Under the pieces are notes generated by a model. It was not told the DNA's origin and searched no databases. It saw only the letters and a list, made by a program, of their open reading frames with translations. Shown here piece after piece: positions 18,478 through 27,437 of a stretch of DNA of 64,000 bases. This stretch comes from ZC4RG29 sp964521255 (lineage in GTDB: Bacteria > Bacteroidota > Bacteroidia > Cytophagales > Cyclobacteriaceae). The first letter of the stretch is position 1. Every line of letters starts with the position of its first letter. Location of the stretch: contig CAZFRM010000026.1 of the NCBI GenBank assembly GCA_964521255.1, forward strand, positions 6,112 to 70,111, written 5' to 3'. Position numbers and translations under genes: made by a program.

Positions 18478-18872
18478 TCGCCTTTACAAGTAACATTGTT
18501 AGTTAGGAAGTCGGCTAGGTCACTTTTACCTCTTTGTCCACTGGTTACCTCCATCAGGATTGGCCACAAATAATCATCTGGAATGGTAAGGTCGCAACCA
18601 TTGAGTTTAAGAAAGGCAAAAAGGGCGAGAAAACCGGTTCTTTTATTGCCATCAGAAAAACCCTGACTTTCAGAGATGTGAAAAAAGTACGCTGCTGCCA
18701 TGAGGTATAGATTTCCATGCAAATATTCCCCACCAAAACTTGCTTGTGGTTGGCTAATAGCAGACTCAATTAAACCTCTGTCTCGAATTCCATCTGAACC
18801 TCCAAAGGTACTTATTGCAAGCTTGTTTAGCTGCACAATCCTGTTAAAATCAAGGAATGTGTAGTCTTTCAT
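18474..18872 (-). CDS. Fic/Doc-family protein lacking the catalytic His
   Basis: 132 aa, the size of Doc toxins, with the Doc-type beginning (FNRIVQLNKLAISTFGG, IRDRGLIESAISQP) and the Fic core. The core motif reads SQGFSDGNKRTG where active proteins have HPFxDGNKR, so the catalytic His is Gln and the Pro is Gly, while the Asp-Gly-Asn-Lys-Arg nucleotide-binding part is intact. Doc kinases modify EF-Tu; without the His this protein may be inactive, altered in chemistry or a nucleotide-binding regulator. No Phd-type antitoxin adjoins it. Its ATG shares one base with the stop of the large helicase, and its stop overlaps the SNF2 start by four bases, so translation is likely coupled to both. Not an ordinary free-standing toxin-antitoxin locus. 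Confidence 0.85.
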   Translation of the reverse strand: MKDYTFLDFNRIVQLNKLAISTFGGSDGIRDRGLIESAISQPQASFGGEYLHGNLYLMAAAYFFHISESQGFSDGNKRTGFLALFAFLKLNGCDLTIPDDYLWPILMEVTSGQRGKSDLADFLTNNVTCKGE

Positions 18873-21800
18873 TATTCTCCTAATTTTTTAAGAGTAAGAC
18901 TGTATCTTGATTTCGCTTCTTCGAACAAATTGTTAATAGTTGTTTCAGTAACAATTGATTTTGCTGAGGTGACCACTTTAAAAATGTCGGGTCGTTTGGA
19001 TACAAAGTCATTCAATGAGTCTTTGTAATACCATGACAAGACTTGGTAGCCGGCACTTTTTAAAGCACTACGCTTATCAAGATCTTCCTGCCTGGTGCGA
19101 ATTTCATCATGAGGCACGCCATCGCAGAAAATGAAAATATTTGGCTTGTAATAAAAATCCGGACGAACAAACATAGCATTCACTTTAGGTTGTGCTTCAT
19201 CTGGAAGCCTCAATCCCCTTTCGTATAAAAACTTCAGAAACTTTTCTTCGGTCGCACTGTTGTTGTCTCGCGCGGATTGTAAAAACTTATATTGTTCATC
19301 ATAGCTTCCGAAAGACTTATTGCTTAGGATTTCAACGGATGAATTTTTTAAGTTTTTCAAGGCATCCCTCACCAGATTTCTATCAATTTGCTGATGATAG
19401 TATTGATTATAATAACTTAACAGATCATCGTAAGTAGCAGGAAGTACTTCTCCTTTCTCTTCCTCACCATTTTTATAGAAGCAAACTTTATAGGCTTCAT
19501 CCATGATGATTTTGTACAATGAAGGGTTATCAACGATCTGAGAAAGTACACCTAAACTTCCTTCTGCTGCTTCGTAAATGAGAATGCTCGGAGCATCTTC
19601 TTCGCCCATGATGGTCGTGCCAATTTCATTTGATTCAACCTGGAAGTAATTTTCGATAGCGCGCTTAATGGCAAACATCAGTGTAATTACACCACTGCCT
19701 CCACCTTTTAATGCGAGTGATTTTACTGGCTGTATGTATAGCGCGTTAGCCGTATCGGAAGTGAATAATTTTACATCCTTGATTTCGTCTCTTTCTCCGT
19801 TTTCTTCCTTCTGCCCTTTATTCTGCCAGTAACCACTATTTAAGTTTATTGTAAATCCATATTCTTTAGAGGCACGCCACTTTAGATTGAGCTTGAAAAT
19901 TCTACAGGTTGGCAGATAATGAATGTGTAATAACTTTTTGTTTGATACACTCACGATGCCCTCCACCGTATTTTCGAAATCACCATCAACAGCAAAATAG
20001 GTTTGTATGTCGTACCCCTTTCTGGTTCGCTCTTCCTCCTGGCATGTGATTCTTTGTAACTCATAAGCACGACTCTCGGCCATCTCTATGAGCGTGGTAT
20101 GCACATGCTTGTTAGTTTCTAGTTGAAGTGGCTCATTGATGATTGGATCAACTTCATAGCCGTATTGTTTGTCGTACAAGAAATATCCTGTCTTTGGACA
20201 AATTTTTCCATTCTCTAATTTTAGTTCTGCTTCCGTAAGAATAATGCGATCAACACGATACTTGGCGCCATCATGGTAAACTACGTTTCGCGGGCCAAAC
20301 TCATTTAAAGCGATAAAGCGTGGACGGGAGATGTATTCGCCTCCACCATCTTCACTTTCCATGAAAGAGCGAATTGGCAGCCTCGTAAAATTATATCCTG
20401 GAAGAAATCCTTCTGCTGCTAAATAACGATAAGGGCTAAATTCAGAGTCACTATTTGATATCGTTTTACTTTTTTCATTTGTTGAATTCAACAACAGATC
20501 TCTTTGTCTTTCACCCTGCCGTAAGCTTTTATAAGCCTCTTTTTTCTTATCGTGATCATCGGCATAAATTCTGTTTTCGATAATGGAAGTAGCTGCTTTG
20601 ATCTGGTTTTGGGCAGCCCGATACAATTTTCTCCAGCGGTTCAATGATAAGTCAAATGATGTTTCAAATTCATCTAATCGCTGGTTTATCCAGCTATCGG
20701 TAAACCAGGATGGCTTCCTTTCCTTTAATTCGGTTTTAAAATAAGTGTCCTCAATAACTTTTTTAAACAGTACAAGTATTCTCTCTTTTTCTTCCTCGGA
20801 TAATTTCAAATTATTATCCCGTACTTCGTTTCTAAGAGATAATTTTTCGAGATCAGATTTCTCAACTAAGTCGCCTAAGGAAACACTCAGTGAGTTGATC
20901 GGTCTTCTTGTTAGAATGGAAGCATGCAGGTGACTTAATAAAAGTTCCTGATTGATTAAATCCATTCTTGGTGCCGTAACTGTACCCGCCACCATTTGCG
21001 TTGAATGCTTAAAGTAATGTCTGTCATGCGCACTAAAGTTCGAACAATACACAAGTACCAATGCTGCCTGACCACTTCTTCCAGCCCGTCCACTACGCTG
21101 TGCATAGTTTGCTGGTGATGGAGGAACATTACGCATGTGAACAATAGACAAATCCGAAATATCAATCCCCAACTCCATGGTAGGGGAGCAGAACAATGCG
21201 CCAATCTTTCCGCGTCTGAATTCTTCTTCTCTTTCCTTACGTTTCTGACTGTTGATCTGGCCGGTGTGTTCTCTTCCTTCAATTGGCTTCAGGCTATGAA
21301 AGTCAGTTTGATAAAATTTCTGAAAATACTTATTCGGCTCCTGCTTCACTGGTTTATATGATCTGTTCTTAATTAAGTCAGGCACCACCGTTTTACCATC
21401 ACCTTTATGCCAAAGGATATTATCAACTTTGAGTTGGTATATGTTGACGGTTTCGTTATCGCCTGACTTTGCAGTTTTTTTTGAGAGCCATCCACCTTTA
21501 TCGCTCAAGAAGTTGAGTAAGCCGTAGGTAAAATCAGCATAGAGCTTTTTTCCTTTTATATCAATACCCTTGTCAGTAGCCTTTTTTCTGAGATACCTGC
21601 CGAACACGCTTTGCAGACCACCACTGTCGGTGTATAAATTCATCGCTGTGCTTGAAAGTTTCTCTAATCTGATGTGCGATGGGATCTCCAGTTTTTCAGT
21701 TTCATCCAGCGTCCAGGGATGACGTAGTTTTTCTTTTATCCGCTTTGAACTTTGAATCAACACGGAAGGCTCAAGCATTGAAAAACTTAACGCATAGGAC

Positions 21801-24193
21801 TTTCTAAAAAAATCAAATATTTGATGCAGGAACTCTTCTCTCTCCGAAGCGTTCATCTTAGACAGCAATTCATTCGGTTCCCACAGGGAATCATTCCTAC
21901 AGGATTCAGTCAGGTATTTGTACTCAATGAGTAACAAACCGCACTGCTCAAGATTTGGAAGAACAACACGCCAGCTTCTTCTTAGATCATGGAGTAAACG
22001 GTACATGATAAAATCTTTGAATGCATCTTCGTTTTCCTTCTTAGGTCCGGGAAACGTAGCGGGTTGTTTTGCAAAATGATCTTGCGATAGATTTAAAGAT
22101 TCAAATACTTTGTCGGCAATATTTGTATAGTCGAGTGTTGAGTGAAGTTCCAGTGCTTTAGTGATTGCAGCCCTTAATTGTCCGACCTTTACAAAATCAT
22201 TAAAGTGCCCGGCTTGTAATGACGCGTCTTGCCGGTTATCCGAGAAACTCAAGAGCTTCTGACGCTCTGAACTTTCTCCAAATTGTTTCAATTGAGTGAT
22301 CGTTTCAAAAGATAAAACTGTGGTTGCTGTGCTGCGTCCTTCACCACCAAGTTTGGACACTTTTGTCCATTCAGCGGTTTGTGCGTCATAAATTGTCCCT
22401 GATGTCGGATCAAATAAAAGTGGAGAACTTATGAACCAACCTTCAAACTCTTTCGCATCATCATAGGAGAAATTACCTTGTTTGTCGAAGTATATTCTTC
22501 TTGGCAGTCGTGCTTCTCTTTCTGATTTTAGTTTTCGTGTTCCGTCTTTGCGCTGAGGATTGAACCATGTTTCTGGTAGATCCTGAATGTCCCGTTCAGG
22601 ATCCCAAATCAATTCTTCATCTTCCTTATGCTGAATAAAAATGTATCCTTCAACAGAGGCGATACCGTCTTCCTCCTCATCAATAATGTCATAAAATTCA
22701 CGCGGTAAAATCTTCGAGTCGTTATGATTCAGCTTAACACAGGCAAATTCGTGACCGGATGCCCGACTAAATACAAGCGGATAAAGCTTCGTTTCTTTAT
22801 TCTCAGCATAAAGACCTGCGTCCAGGTATAAATTTCTTTCGGTTTGATTTCCCAGGGTTGAATAGACTGAACCTGTCTGCGCTATGAACTGGTGAATACG
22901 ATATGGCAGATAATTCTTTTTCTTATCAGCACTTGAGTTAAGAATGTTTGCCCATTCCAAGAGTTGTTGAAGATGAGTGAGCGTTGATTCTTGAGGGATA
23001 TTTGTTTCTTCTGATAATCTCCTGGATATTTCGCTGAGTGTAGTTGGTTTCCTGCGGATTAAAGTATTTTCCTTTAATGCGAGAGCAATTTGTTCTTCAA
23101 TCCAGTTAGCCGTTGGATAATTTTCGAACTCCTGAAAACTGTTGGTTAAAGACACGCCTTCATTGATAGCACGAACCAAGTCGCCTTTCTCAGGAGACTT
23201 GTCTCCACCAATACTTCTGACTAAATATTCATTAACAACCTGCGAGGATTTGATATCCGACCCAAAGATCGTTGAAGCAACTTCTGCTACCTTTTCTTTT
23301 TGTTCCAATAGCGTACTCTGATCACTTGATACCATTGTAGCCGAAGTACCAATCGAAGTAATCTCATTGCTTGCCGCAGCTTTTATCCTTCTGATTAAAA
23401 TTGAAACGTCTGAACCCTGCCTTCCTCGGTAGGTGTGTAATTCATCGAATACCAGGAATTTGATATTCGAAAGAATATTTTTCCGGAAATCAACATCCTT
23501 GCCACCCCTCGTCATGATCAGCTCCAGCATCACATAGTTTGTCAGTAGAATGTGTGGAGCGTCATTTCTCAAAAGATCCCTTACCTCTTCATCTTCCTGT
23601 CTTGTGTATTTTGAGTATGTGACTGGGAATCGCTTGTCGGTTAGCAGCAGCAATTCCTTAATAATTATGTCTGGTTTTTTGTCCTTTTTATCAATCTTGA
23701 TACCAGCGTATTGCTCCAGGTAATTGATTTCGAATTTTTGCAGCTCCTCATATTGAGAGTTGATGAGCGCGTTCATGGGGTAAACAATTACCGCCTGCAC
23801 TTTTTTGCTGGCAGCTTCGCCCTGATTCAAAATGTGATTGAAAATCGTTGCCATGTAAGTCAACGATTTTCCGGAACCAGTTCCGGAAGTAACAACAAAC
23901 TCTTTTCCTTTAGCGCCAAGGAGAATTGCTTCTTCCTGGTGCCTGTATAAATTAAAGCCGGTGAATATCCTGCTTAATTCTTTGTGAAGATGCCCATTAT
24001 CAACCAGTGTTGATAATGGTTGCCCCCCCTCAAATGTCGGATTGAATTGCACCAGTGGTTCAGGCCATAGCTTTCTGTTGCTGATTTCAGTATCGACAAA
24101 CTTTAGGATTGAGGGATCCTTTATATTCAGAAAGCTCTGAATATAGGTTTTATAGTTATCGATTAACTTCTTATGAAAGTTTAAAATGTCCAT
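18872..24193 (-). CDS. Giant DEAD/DEAH helicase with DUF1998-type region and PD-(D/E)xK/Vsr-like end (DruE / DrmAB-like)
   Basis: 1773 aa, first gene of the minus-strand string. Lobe 1 has LYRHQEEAILLG, VTSGTGSGKSLTYMA (about residue 103) and FDELHTYRGRQGSDV; lobe 2 has FCSPTMELGIDISDL and NYAQRSGRAGRSGQ. A helical middle part separates the lobes. A DUF1998-like stretch follows (GEEDAPSILIYEAAEGSLGVLSQIV), without the usual four-Cys zinc knuckle. The last 100 residues (EEKFLKFLYERGL, VRPDFYYKPNIFIFCDGVPHDE, KRSALKSAGYQVLSWYY) look like a Vsr/PD-(D/E)xK nuclease. Size and layout resemble DruE of Druantia, or DrmA plus DrmB of DISARM in one chain. The ATG lies after two palindromes (24220-24271) likely to be operators. 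Which named family it belongs to cannot be settled by eye. Confidence 0.8.
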   Translation of the reverse strand: MDILNFHKKLIDNYKTYIQSFLNIKDPSILKFVDTEISNRKLWPEPLVQFNPTFEGGQPLSTLVDNGHLHKELSRIFTGFNLYRHQEEAILLGAKGKEFVVTSGTGSGKSLTYMATIFNHILNQGEAASKKVQAVIVYPMNALINSQYEELQKFEINYLEQYAGIKIDKKDKKPDIIIKELLLLTDKRFPVTYSKYTRQEDEEVRDLLRNDAPHILLTNYVMLELIMTRGGKDVDFRKNILSNIKFLVFDELHTYRGRQGSDVSILIRRIKAAASNEITSIGTSATMVSSDQSTLLEQKEKVAEVASTIFGSDIKSSQVVNEYLVRSIGGDKSPEKGDLVRAINEGVSLTNSFQEFENYPTANWIEEQIALALKENTLIRRKPTTLSEISRRLSEETNIPQESTLTHLQQLLEWANILNSSADKKKNYLPYRIHQFIAQTGSVYSTLGNQTERNLYLDAGLYAENKETKLYPLVFSRASGHEFACVKLNHNDSKILPREFYDIIDEEEDGIASVEGYIFIQHKEDEELIWDPERDIQDLPETWFNPQRKDGTRKLKSEREARLPRRIYFDKQGNFSYDDAKEFEGWFISSPLLFDPTSGTIYDAQTAEWTKVSKLGGEGRSTATTVLSFETITQLKQFGESSERQKLLSFSDNRQDASLQAGHFNDFVKVGQLRAAITKALELHSTLDYTNIADKVFESLNLSQDHFAKQPATFPGPKKENEDAFKDFIMYRLLHDLRRSWRVVLPNLEQCGLLLIEYKYLTESCRNDSLWEPNELLSKMNASEREEFLHQIFDFFRKSYALSFSMLEPSVLIQSSKRIKEKLRHPWTLDETEKLEIPSHIRLEKLSSTAMNLYTDSGGLQSVFGRYLRKKATDKGIDIKGKKLYADFTYGLLNFLSDKGGWLSKKTAKSGDNETVNIYQLKVDNILWHKGDGKTVVPDLIKNRSYKPVKQEPNKYFQKFYQTDFHSLKPIEGREHTGQINSQKRKEREEEFRRGKIGALFCSPTMELGIDISDLSIVHMRNVPPSPANYAQRSGRAGRSGQAALVLVYCSNFSAHDRHYFKHSTQMVAGTVTAPRMDLINQELLLSHLHASILTRRPINSLSVSLGDLVEKSDLEKLSLRNEVRDNNLKLSEEEKERILVLFKKVIEDTYFKTELKERKPSWFTDSWINQRLDEFETSFDLSLNRWRKLYRAAQNQIKAATSIIENRIYADDHDKKKEAYKSLRQGERQRDLLLNSTNEKSKTISNSDSEFSPYRYLAAEGFLPGYNFTRLPIRSFMESEDGGGEYISRPRFIALNEFGPRNVVYHDGAKYRVDRIILTEAELKLENGKICPKTGYFLYDKQYGYEVDPIINEPLQLETNKHVHTTLIEMAESRAYELQRITCQEEERTRKGYDIQTYFAVDGDFENTVEGIVSVSNKKLLHIHYLPTCRIFKLNLKWRASKEYGFTINLNSGYWQNKGQKEENGERDEIKDVKLFTSDTANALYIQPVKSLALKGGGSGVITLMFAIKRAIENYFQVESNEIGTTIMGEEDAPSILIYEAAEGSLGVLSQIVDNPSLYKIIMDEAYKVCFYKNGEEEKGEVLPATYDDLLSYYNQYYHQQIDRNLVRDALKNLKNSSVEILSNKSFGSYDEQYKFLQSARDNNSATEEKFLKFLYERGLRLPDEAQPKVNAMFVRPDFYYKPNIFIFCDGVPHDEIRTRQEDLDKRSALKSAGYQVLSWYYKDSLNDFVSKRPDIFKVVTSAKSIVTETTINNLFEEAKSRYSLTLKKLGE

Positions 24194-25127
24194 TAAAATA
24201 GCTGGATATAGGTCTAATCCTGAAGCACTTCAGTTAAACCTGTTAAGGTATTAAACTTGCTGAACATTCAGGAATTTGGTTGCGGTTTAATCCCAAAAAA
24301 TGGTCAGAAAAATTGGATTTAGTATTGGAAGCGCAGGCATTTCGAACTTCGGAATGAATGAAGGCAAAATAGAAAAGATCACAGTTACCCTAAATCCCTT
24401 TTATGGTCCTTTGATCAATTGAATGAATATTTTATGAAGTTTTTTCAAGTCCTTCAGAAATCTCGATCGACATTCGGGCTATCGGGACTACTTATTAATG
24501 TATCAAATGAATCACACGTCCTGTGCCTCATGGTAAAGGCTTATCTGCATAAACAATGATCTCACCTAAACTGCATTTCAGTTTAGCATCAGGATTTGAG
24601 AAGTTTGAGTCGTACTTCGTGCTTTCCCGGCGTGAACAGAAATTTCCTGGTCAATTTCATTTTTGCGAGTGAGGTATCGCACAGACCTGGATTTATTTTG
24701 TCTTTAAGTTTTTCTTCTGAGAGAGTAAAAGTTTTTTTCTTTCATTATTCTGAGCCAGCAGGTTCAAAAAAATTACGCAGAGTAGAATTATGAGTCTCAT
24801 ATCAATTTTGATTTATTACTCACGCCGTCATGGGAAGCTTCCAATGACAAGAATTTTCGTGACCATGCTGTGCTGGTAAGTAAATAAGAAACGAATGTAA
24901 AATGCATTATAAAATCTGCTGGTAGAATTGGATGGTCTGCTATTTCAAGTGAATCGGCTGGGAAAGAATATAAAAACCTCAGAAGAGCAACTGAGTTTTT
25001 GACTACTTAACACTTAAGATCAGCTACTGGTACCTCAAATTTATTTACCTTTAAAACCATATCTATACTTTTTTTGTTAAGACATTTGAATCATCGTAAG
25101 AATTATAAATGACCCTCCTTAAATTAT
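24194..25127. other. Noncoding stretch upstream of the island operon
   Basis: About 930 bases without a believable gene. Its left 80 bases hold the promoter region and palindromes of the minus-strand operon; the rest is A+T-rich with no tRNA fragment, recombinase remnant or repeat that I can recognise. The 65-codon plus-strand frame at 24596-24793 has no protein-like pattern. Confidence 0.45.
24220..24271. promoter_or_regulatory. Two operator-like palindromes before the island operon
   Basis: ctgaagcacttcag (24220-24233) and ctgaacattcag (24260-24271) share the half-sites ctgaa/ttcag with different spacers. They lie 27 and 67 bases upstream of the ATG of the giant helicase, where a repressor encoded in the operon (antitoxin or winged-helix protein) could bind. 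No clear Bacteroidota promoter box was identified. Confidence 0.4.
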
Positions 25128-26000
25128 TTGCTTCAAACTTTTCCGCCCTTGCCATTCCAAAACGATAAACGGTTAAATGATATTCTCGACATGATCGGGC
25201 GAATGGCTGCGCTTGATTTTTCCATCATGCTTGAAACCAGTAGCAAAAGCGATATGATTGATGCCATTTCATTGGGGTTGAACATGCTGAGTGAGGAACT
25301 AAAATCTAATGTAGTGGAACGTTCCAAGCTGGATGACGTAAATCGGAAGCTTGAAAAGTTTGCGTACACCACGGCACATGACTTGAAGTCACCATTAAAT
25401 TCAGTTAACGGCCTGATCGATTTATTAGAGCAAAGCCTGGCTGACGGAGATAAAAAAGATGCAGAAGAGTATATAGCTCTGCTTAAAGCTACCACCGGTA
25501 AAATGAAATCACTGGTTCAGGGGATATTGGATTACTCTAAAGTCGATGTCAGAAAAATAGAGCGGACGGAGATTGATTTAAATATCCTTTTCAAGGAAAT
25601 GATTGAAACGGATCAACTGGCGGATTGTGCAGATATTAAGATTGTTGGAACGCTTCCATCGGTAACGTTTAATCGTCCGTCAATGGAACAGATTATCAGG
25701 AATTTGCTTACAAATGCTGTGAAATATTCCGATAAAGAGCTTTGCCAGATTGTTATTCGCTCGCGGGATAAAGGGGAATATTATCAAATCTGTGTTACAG
25801 ACAATGGCCCTGGTATTGATCCTGGAAAACATGAAAAAATATTTGAGCTGTTTTATAAATCGGATACGCTTCCCTCAGCCGACAGTCATGGGATTGGATT
25901 GGCTACAGTGAAAAGTATTCTTGACGCCTCGGGTGAACGGGTGTGGGTAGAGTCGGTTCAGGGAAAGGGGGCAACATTTTGTTTTACTCTTAAAAAATAA
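25128..26000 (+). CDS. Soluble sensor histidine kinase (HisKA-HATPase)
   Basis: 290 aa, no membrane segment. The N-terminal 80 residues are helical (DMIGRMAALDFSIMLE, DAISLGLNMLSEEL), followed by a dimerisation/phospho-acceptor helix with His in AYTTAHDLKSPLNSV (about residue 87) and a HATPase with NLLTNAVKYS, DNGPGIDP and HGIGLATVKSIL. No receiver domain is present. Start is unclear: TTG 25128 is the most upstream in-frame choice, ATG 25191 the first ATG. An ATG at 25109 in another frame gives 19 codons that end within the first codons of this gene, which could mean a small frameshift. Two STAS-like genes follow at once, so kinase and these proteins probably form one signalling unit. Confidence 0.85.
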   Translation: MLQTFPPLPFQNDKRLNDILDMIGRMAALDFSIMLETSSKSDMIDAISLGLNMLSEELKSNVVERSKLDDVNRKLEKFAYTTAHDLKSPLNSVNGLIDLLEQSLADGDKKDAEEYIALLKATTGKMKSLVQGILDYSKVDVRKIERTEIDLNILFKEMIETDQLADCADIKIVGTLPSVTFNRPSMEQIIRNLLTNAVKYSDKELCQIVIRSRDKGEYYQICVTDNGPGIDPGKHEKIFELFYKSDTLPSADSHGIGLATVKSILDASGERVWVESVQGKGATFCFTLKK

Positions 26001-26038
26001 AGACAGTCTTCTTATCTTTATAGGATATAATTCCGTTT

Positions 26039-26446
26039 ATGGAAACTTACAGAGAGACGAAGAAAATAAAGTTCCGGTACGGGGACGACAATATTCTGTA
26101 TACAGATTGTTTCCCGAACACCATCATGACACTGGAAGATGGAAAAGAGAGTACCCGGGTATCAGCTGAGATGGTACATTATCAGCCGAGGCCATTGCTT
26201 TGTGACTTGACAAACGTGGTAAAGATGACACAGGAGTGCCGGAATCATTTTGCAGGACCTGAGCATGCGAAGACATTCAGCAAAGCTGCGTTGATTGTTA
26301 CAAGTCCGATAAGCAGATTGATTGGTAATTTTTTCCTGGGACTTAACAAACCGTTAAAGCCTACGAAACTATTTACCAGCAAAGAGGAGGGGTTACGATG
26401 GCTTAAAGAAGATGAAGCCTCGGATAAAATTGCAAAAACTTCATAG
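26039..26446 (+). CDS. STAS/SpoIIAA-like protein (DUF7793-like), copy 1
   Basis: 135 aa, cytoplasmic. The core LLCDLTNVVKMTQECRNHFAG...FSKAALIVTSPISRLIGNFFLGLNKP..PTKLF is typical of small STAS/SpoIIAA-fold proteins that occur next to histidine kinases in Bacteroidota. It starts 38 bases after the kinase gene; its end overlaps the possible upstream extension of copy 2. The two copies are clearly paralogues. A role as partner or output of the kinase is inferred from position only. Confidence 0.6.
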   Translation: METYRETKKIKFRYGDDNILYTDCFPNTIMTLEDGKESTRVSAEMVHYQPRPLLCDLTNVVKMTQECRNHFAGPEHAKTFSKAALIVTSPISRLIGNFFLGLNKPLKPTKLFTSKEEGLRWLKEDEASDKIAKTS

Positions 26447-26471
26447 TCGCTTTTGTTATAAACTTAATGCT

Positions 26472-26843
26472 ATGCACGAAACCGATAAAATATCATTCAT
26501 GTTAAGACCTGATAATATCGTGCAAATACAATGTGCTCCGAATACGGTAATGACAATCGATGAAGGTAAGCTGAGCACAAAAATGGTAGGTCAAATTGTG
26601 AATGGAAATCCGTTACCCTTACTGTGTGACCTCACCAATGTAGTTAAGATGACACAAGATTGCCGTAAACATTTTGCCGGCGCAGAACATGCCGCGGTGT
26701 TTAGCAAATGCGCATTGATTGTAACCAGTCCGTTAAGCAAAATAATTGGAAATTTTTTTCTCGGAGCGAACAAACCTTTGCGGCCCACAAAACTTTTTAC
26801 AGATGCTGAAGAGGGATTGAGGTGGTTGAAGAAAGTTGTCTGA
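26472..26843 (+). CDS. STAS/SpoIIAA-like protein (DUF7793-like), copy 2
   Basis: 123 aa from ATG 26472 (MHETDKISFML), which aligns with the start of copy 1; the frame opens at 26412 but the extra residues are unlike copy 1. The core (LLCDLTNVVKMTQDCRKHF, ALIVTSPLSKIIGNFFLG, PTKLFTDAEEGLRWLK) is nearly the same as in copy 1, while the N-terminal 45 residues differ more. A local tandem duplication behind the histidine kinase is the simplest explanation. Confidence 0.6.
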   Translation: MHETDKISFMLRPDNIVQIQCAPNTVMTIDEGKLSTKMVGQIVNGNPLPLLCDLTNVVKMTQDCRKHFAGAEHAAVFSKCALIVTSPLSKIIGNFFLGANKPLRPTKLFTDAEEGLRWLKKVV

Positions 26844-26926
26844 ACCGGGATTCGAAGGATTAATGGATTTGGAAGATATGAACGCCCCCATACACACCAG
26901 TTGTACTCTGTTCTATTTACTGTATC

Positions 26927-27373
26927 TTATTTGGTAATATTTCTTTTGCTTCGAAATTTCTCTTTGAGTTCGTTCTTATCAAGTCGATAAACTCCAGTCA
27001 ACAAATATTCCTTCCAAAGCTTGACATTCTTTGTCGTTATATCAAACCCGATTTCTGGATTATCCCACTCGAAAATTATATTTGCTATTATTTCACCATC
27101 CTTGGTGTCACTATCCCAATTAAAAAAGTCGGAAGACATTAAAGCAAATCCAATTGTGTTTAAATCGGTCAATAAGAGTTTTCTGGAAATTGTGTCATCA
27201 CAAAGTTTTATTAAATGTTCTTTCCTTATTTCAAACTCTCCTTCGTTTAAACTGTTAATGGATACAGTTGTTACGTCATAACCTGTCTTTTGCTGACTGC
27301 CTTTCAAGTCAAGTGACAACTGTTCAGCAGACAGGTTGTCTTCAAAATAATCTTTTAGTTTTTGTTCTGTCAT
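26927..27373 (-). CDS. Hypothetical cytoplasmic protein
   Basis: 148 aa, acidic, no signal peptide or membrane segment. Not recognised. It shows alternating helical and strand-like stretches (RKLLLTDLNTIGFAL, IIANIIFEWDNPEIGFDI), and a basic C-terminal tail. It is separated from the convergent STAS-like gene by 83 bases and from rlmD upstream by 64. Good codon structure and a normal ATG support it as a real gene. Confidence 0.55.
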   Translation of the reverse strand: MTEQKLKDYFEDNLSAEQLSLDLKGSQQKTGYDVTTVSINSLNEGEFEIRKEHLIKLCDDTISRKLLLTDLNTIGFALMSSDFFNWDSDTKDGEIIANIIFEWDNPEIGFDITTKNVKLWKEYLLTGVYRLDKNELKEKFRSKRNITK

Positions 27374-27437
27374 TTTTGTTCTAAAAAAACATTAGTTAAT
27401 CTATTCAAAAAATAATCACAATTATCTGTGAAAAAAC

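Noticed and set aside
24596..24793. 65-codon open frame in the gap between island and histidine kinase
   Set aside because: No ribosome site, no domain-like pattern and frame ends at random; treated as noncoding.
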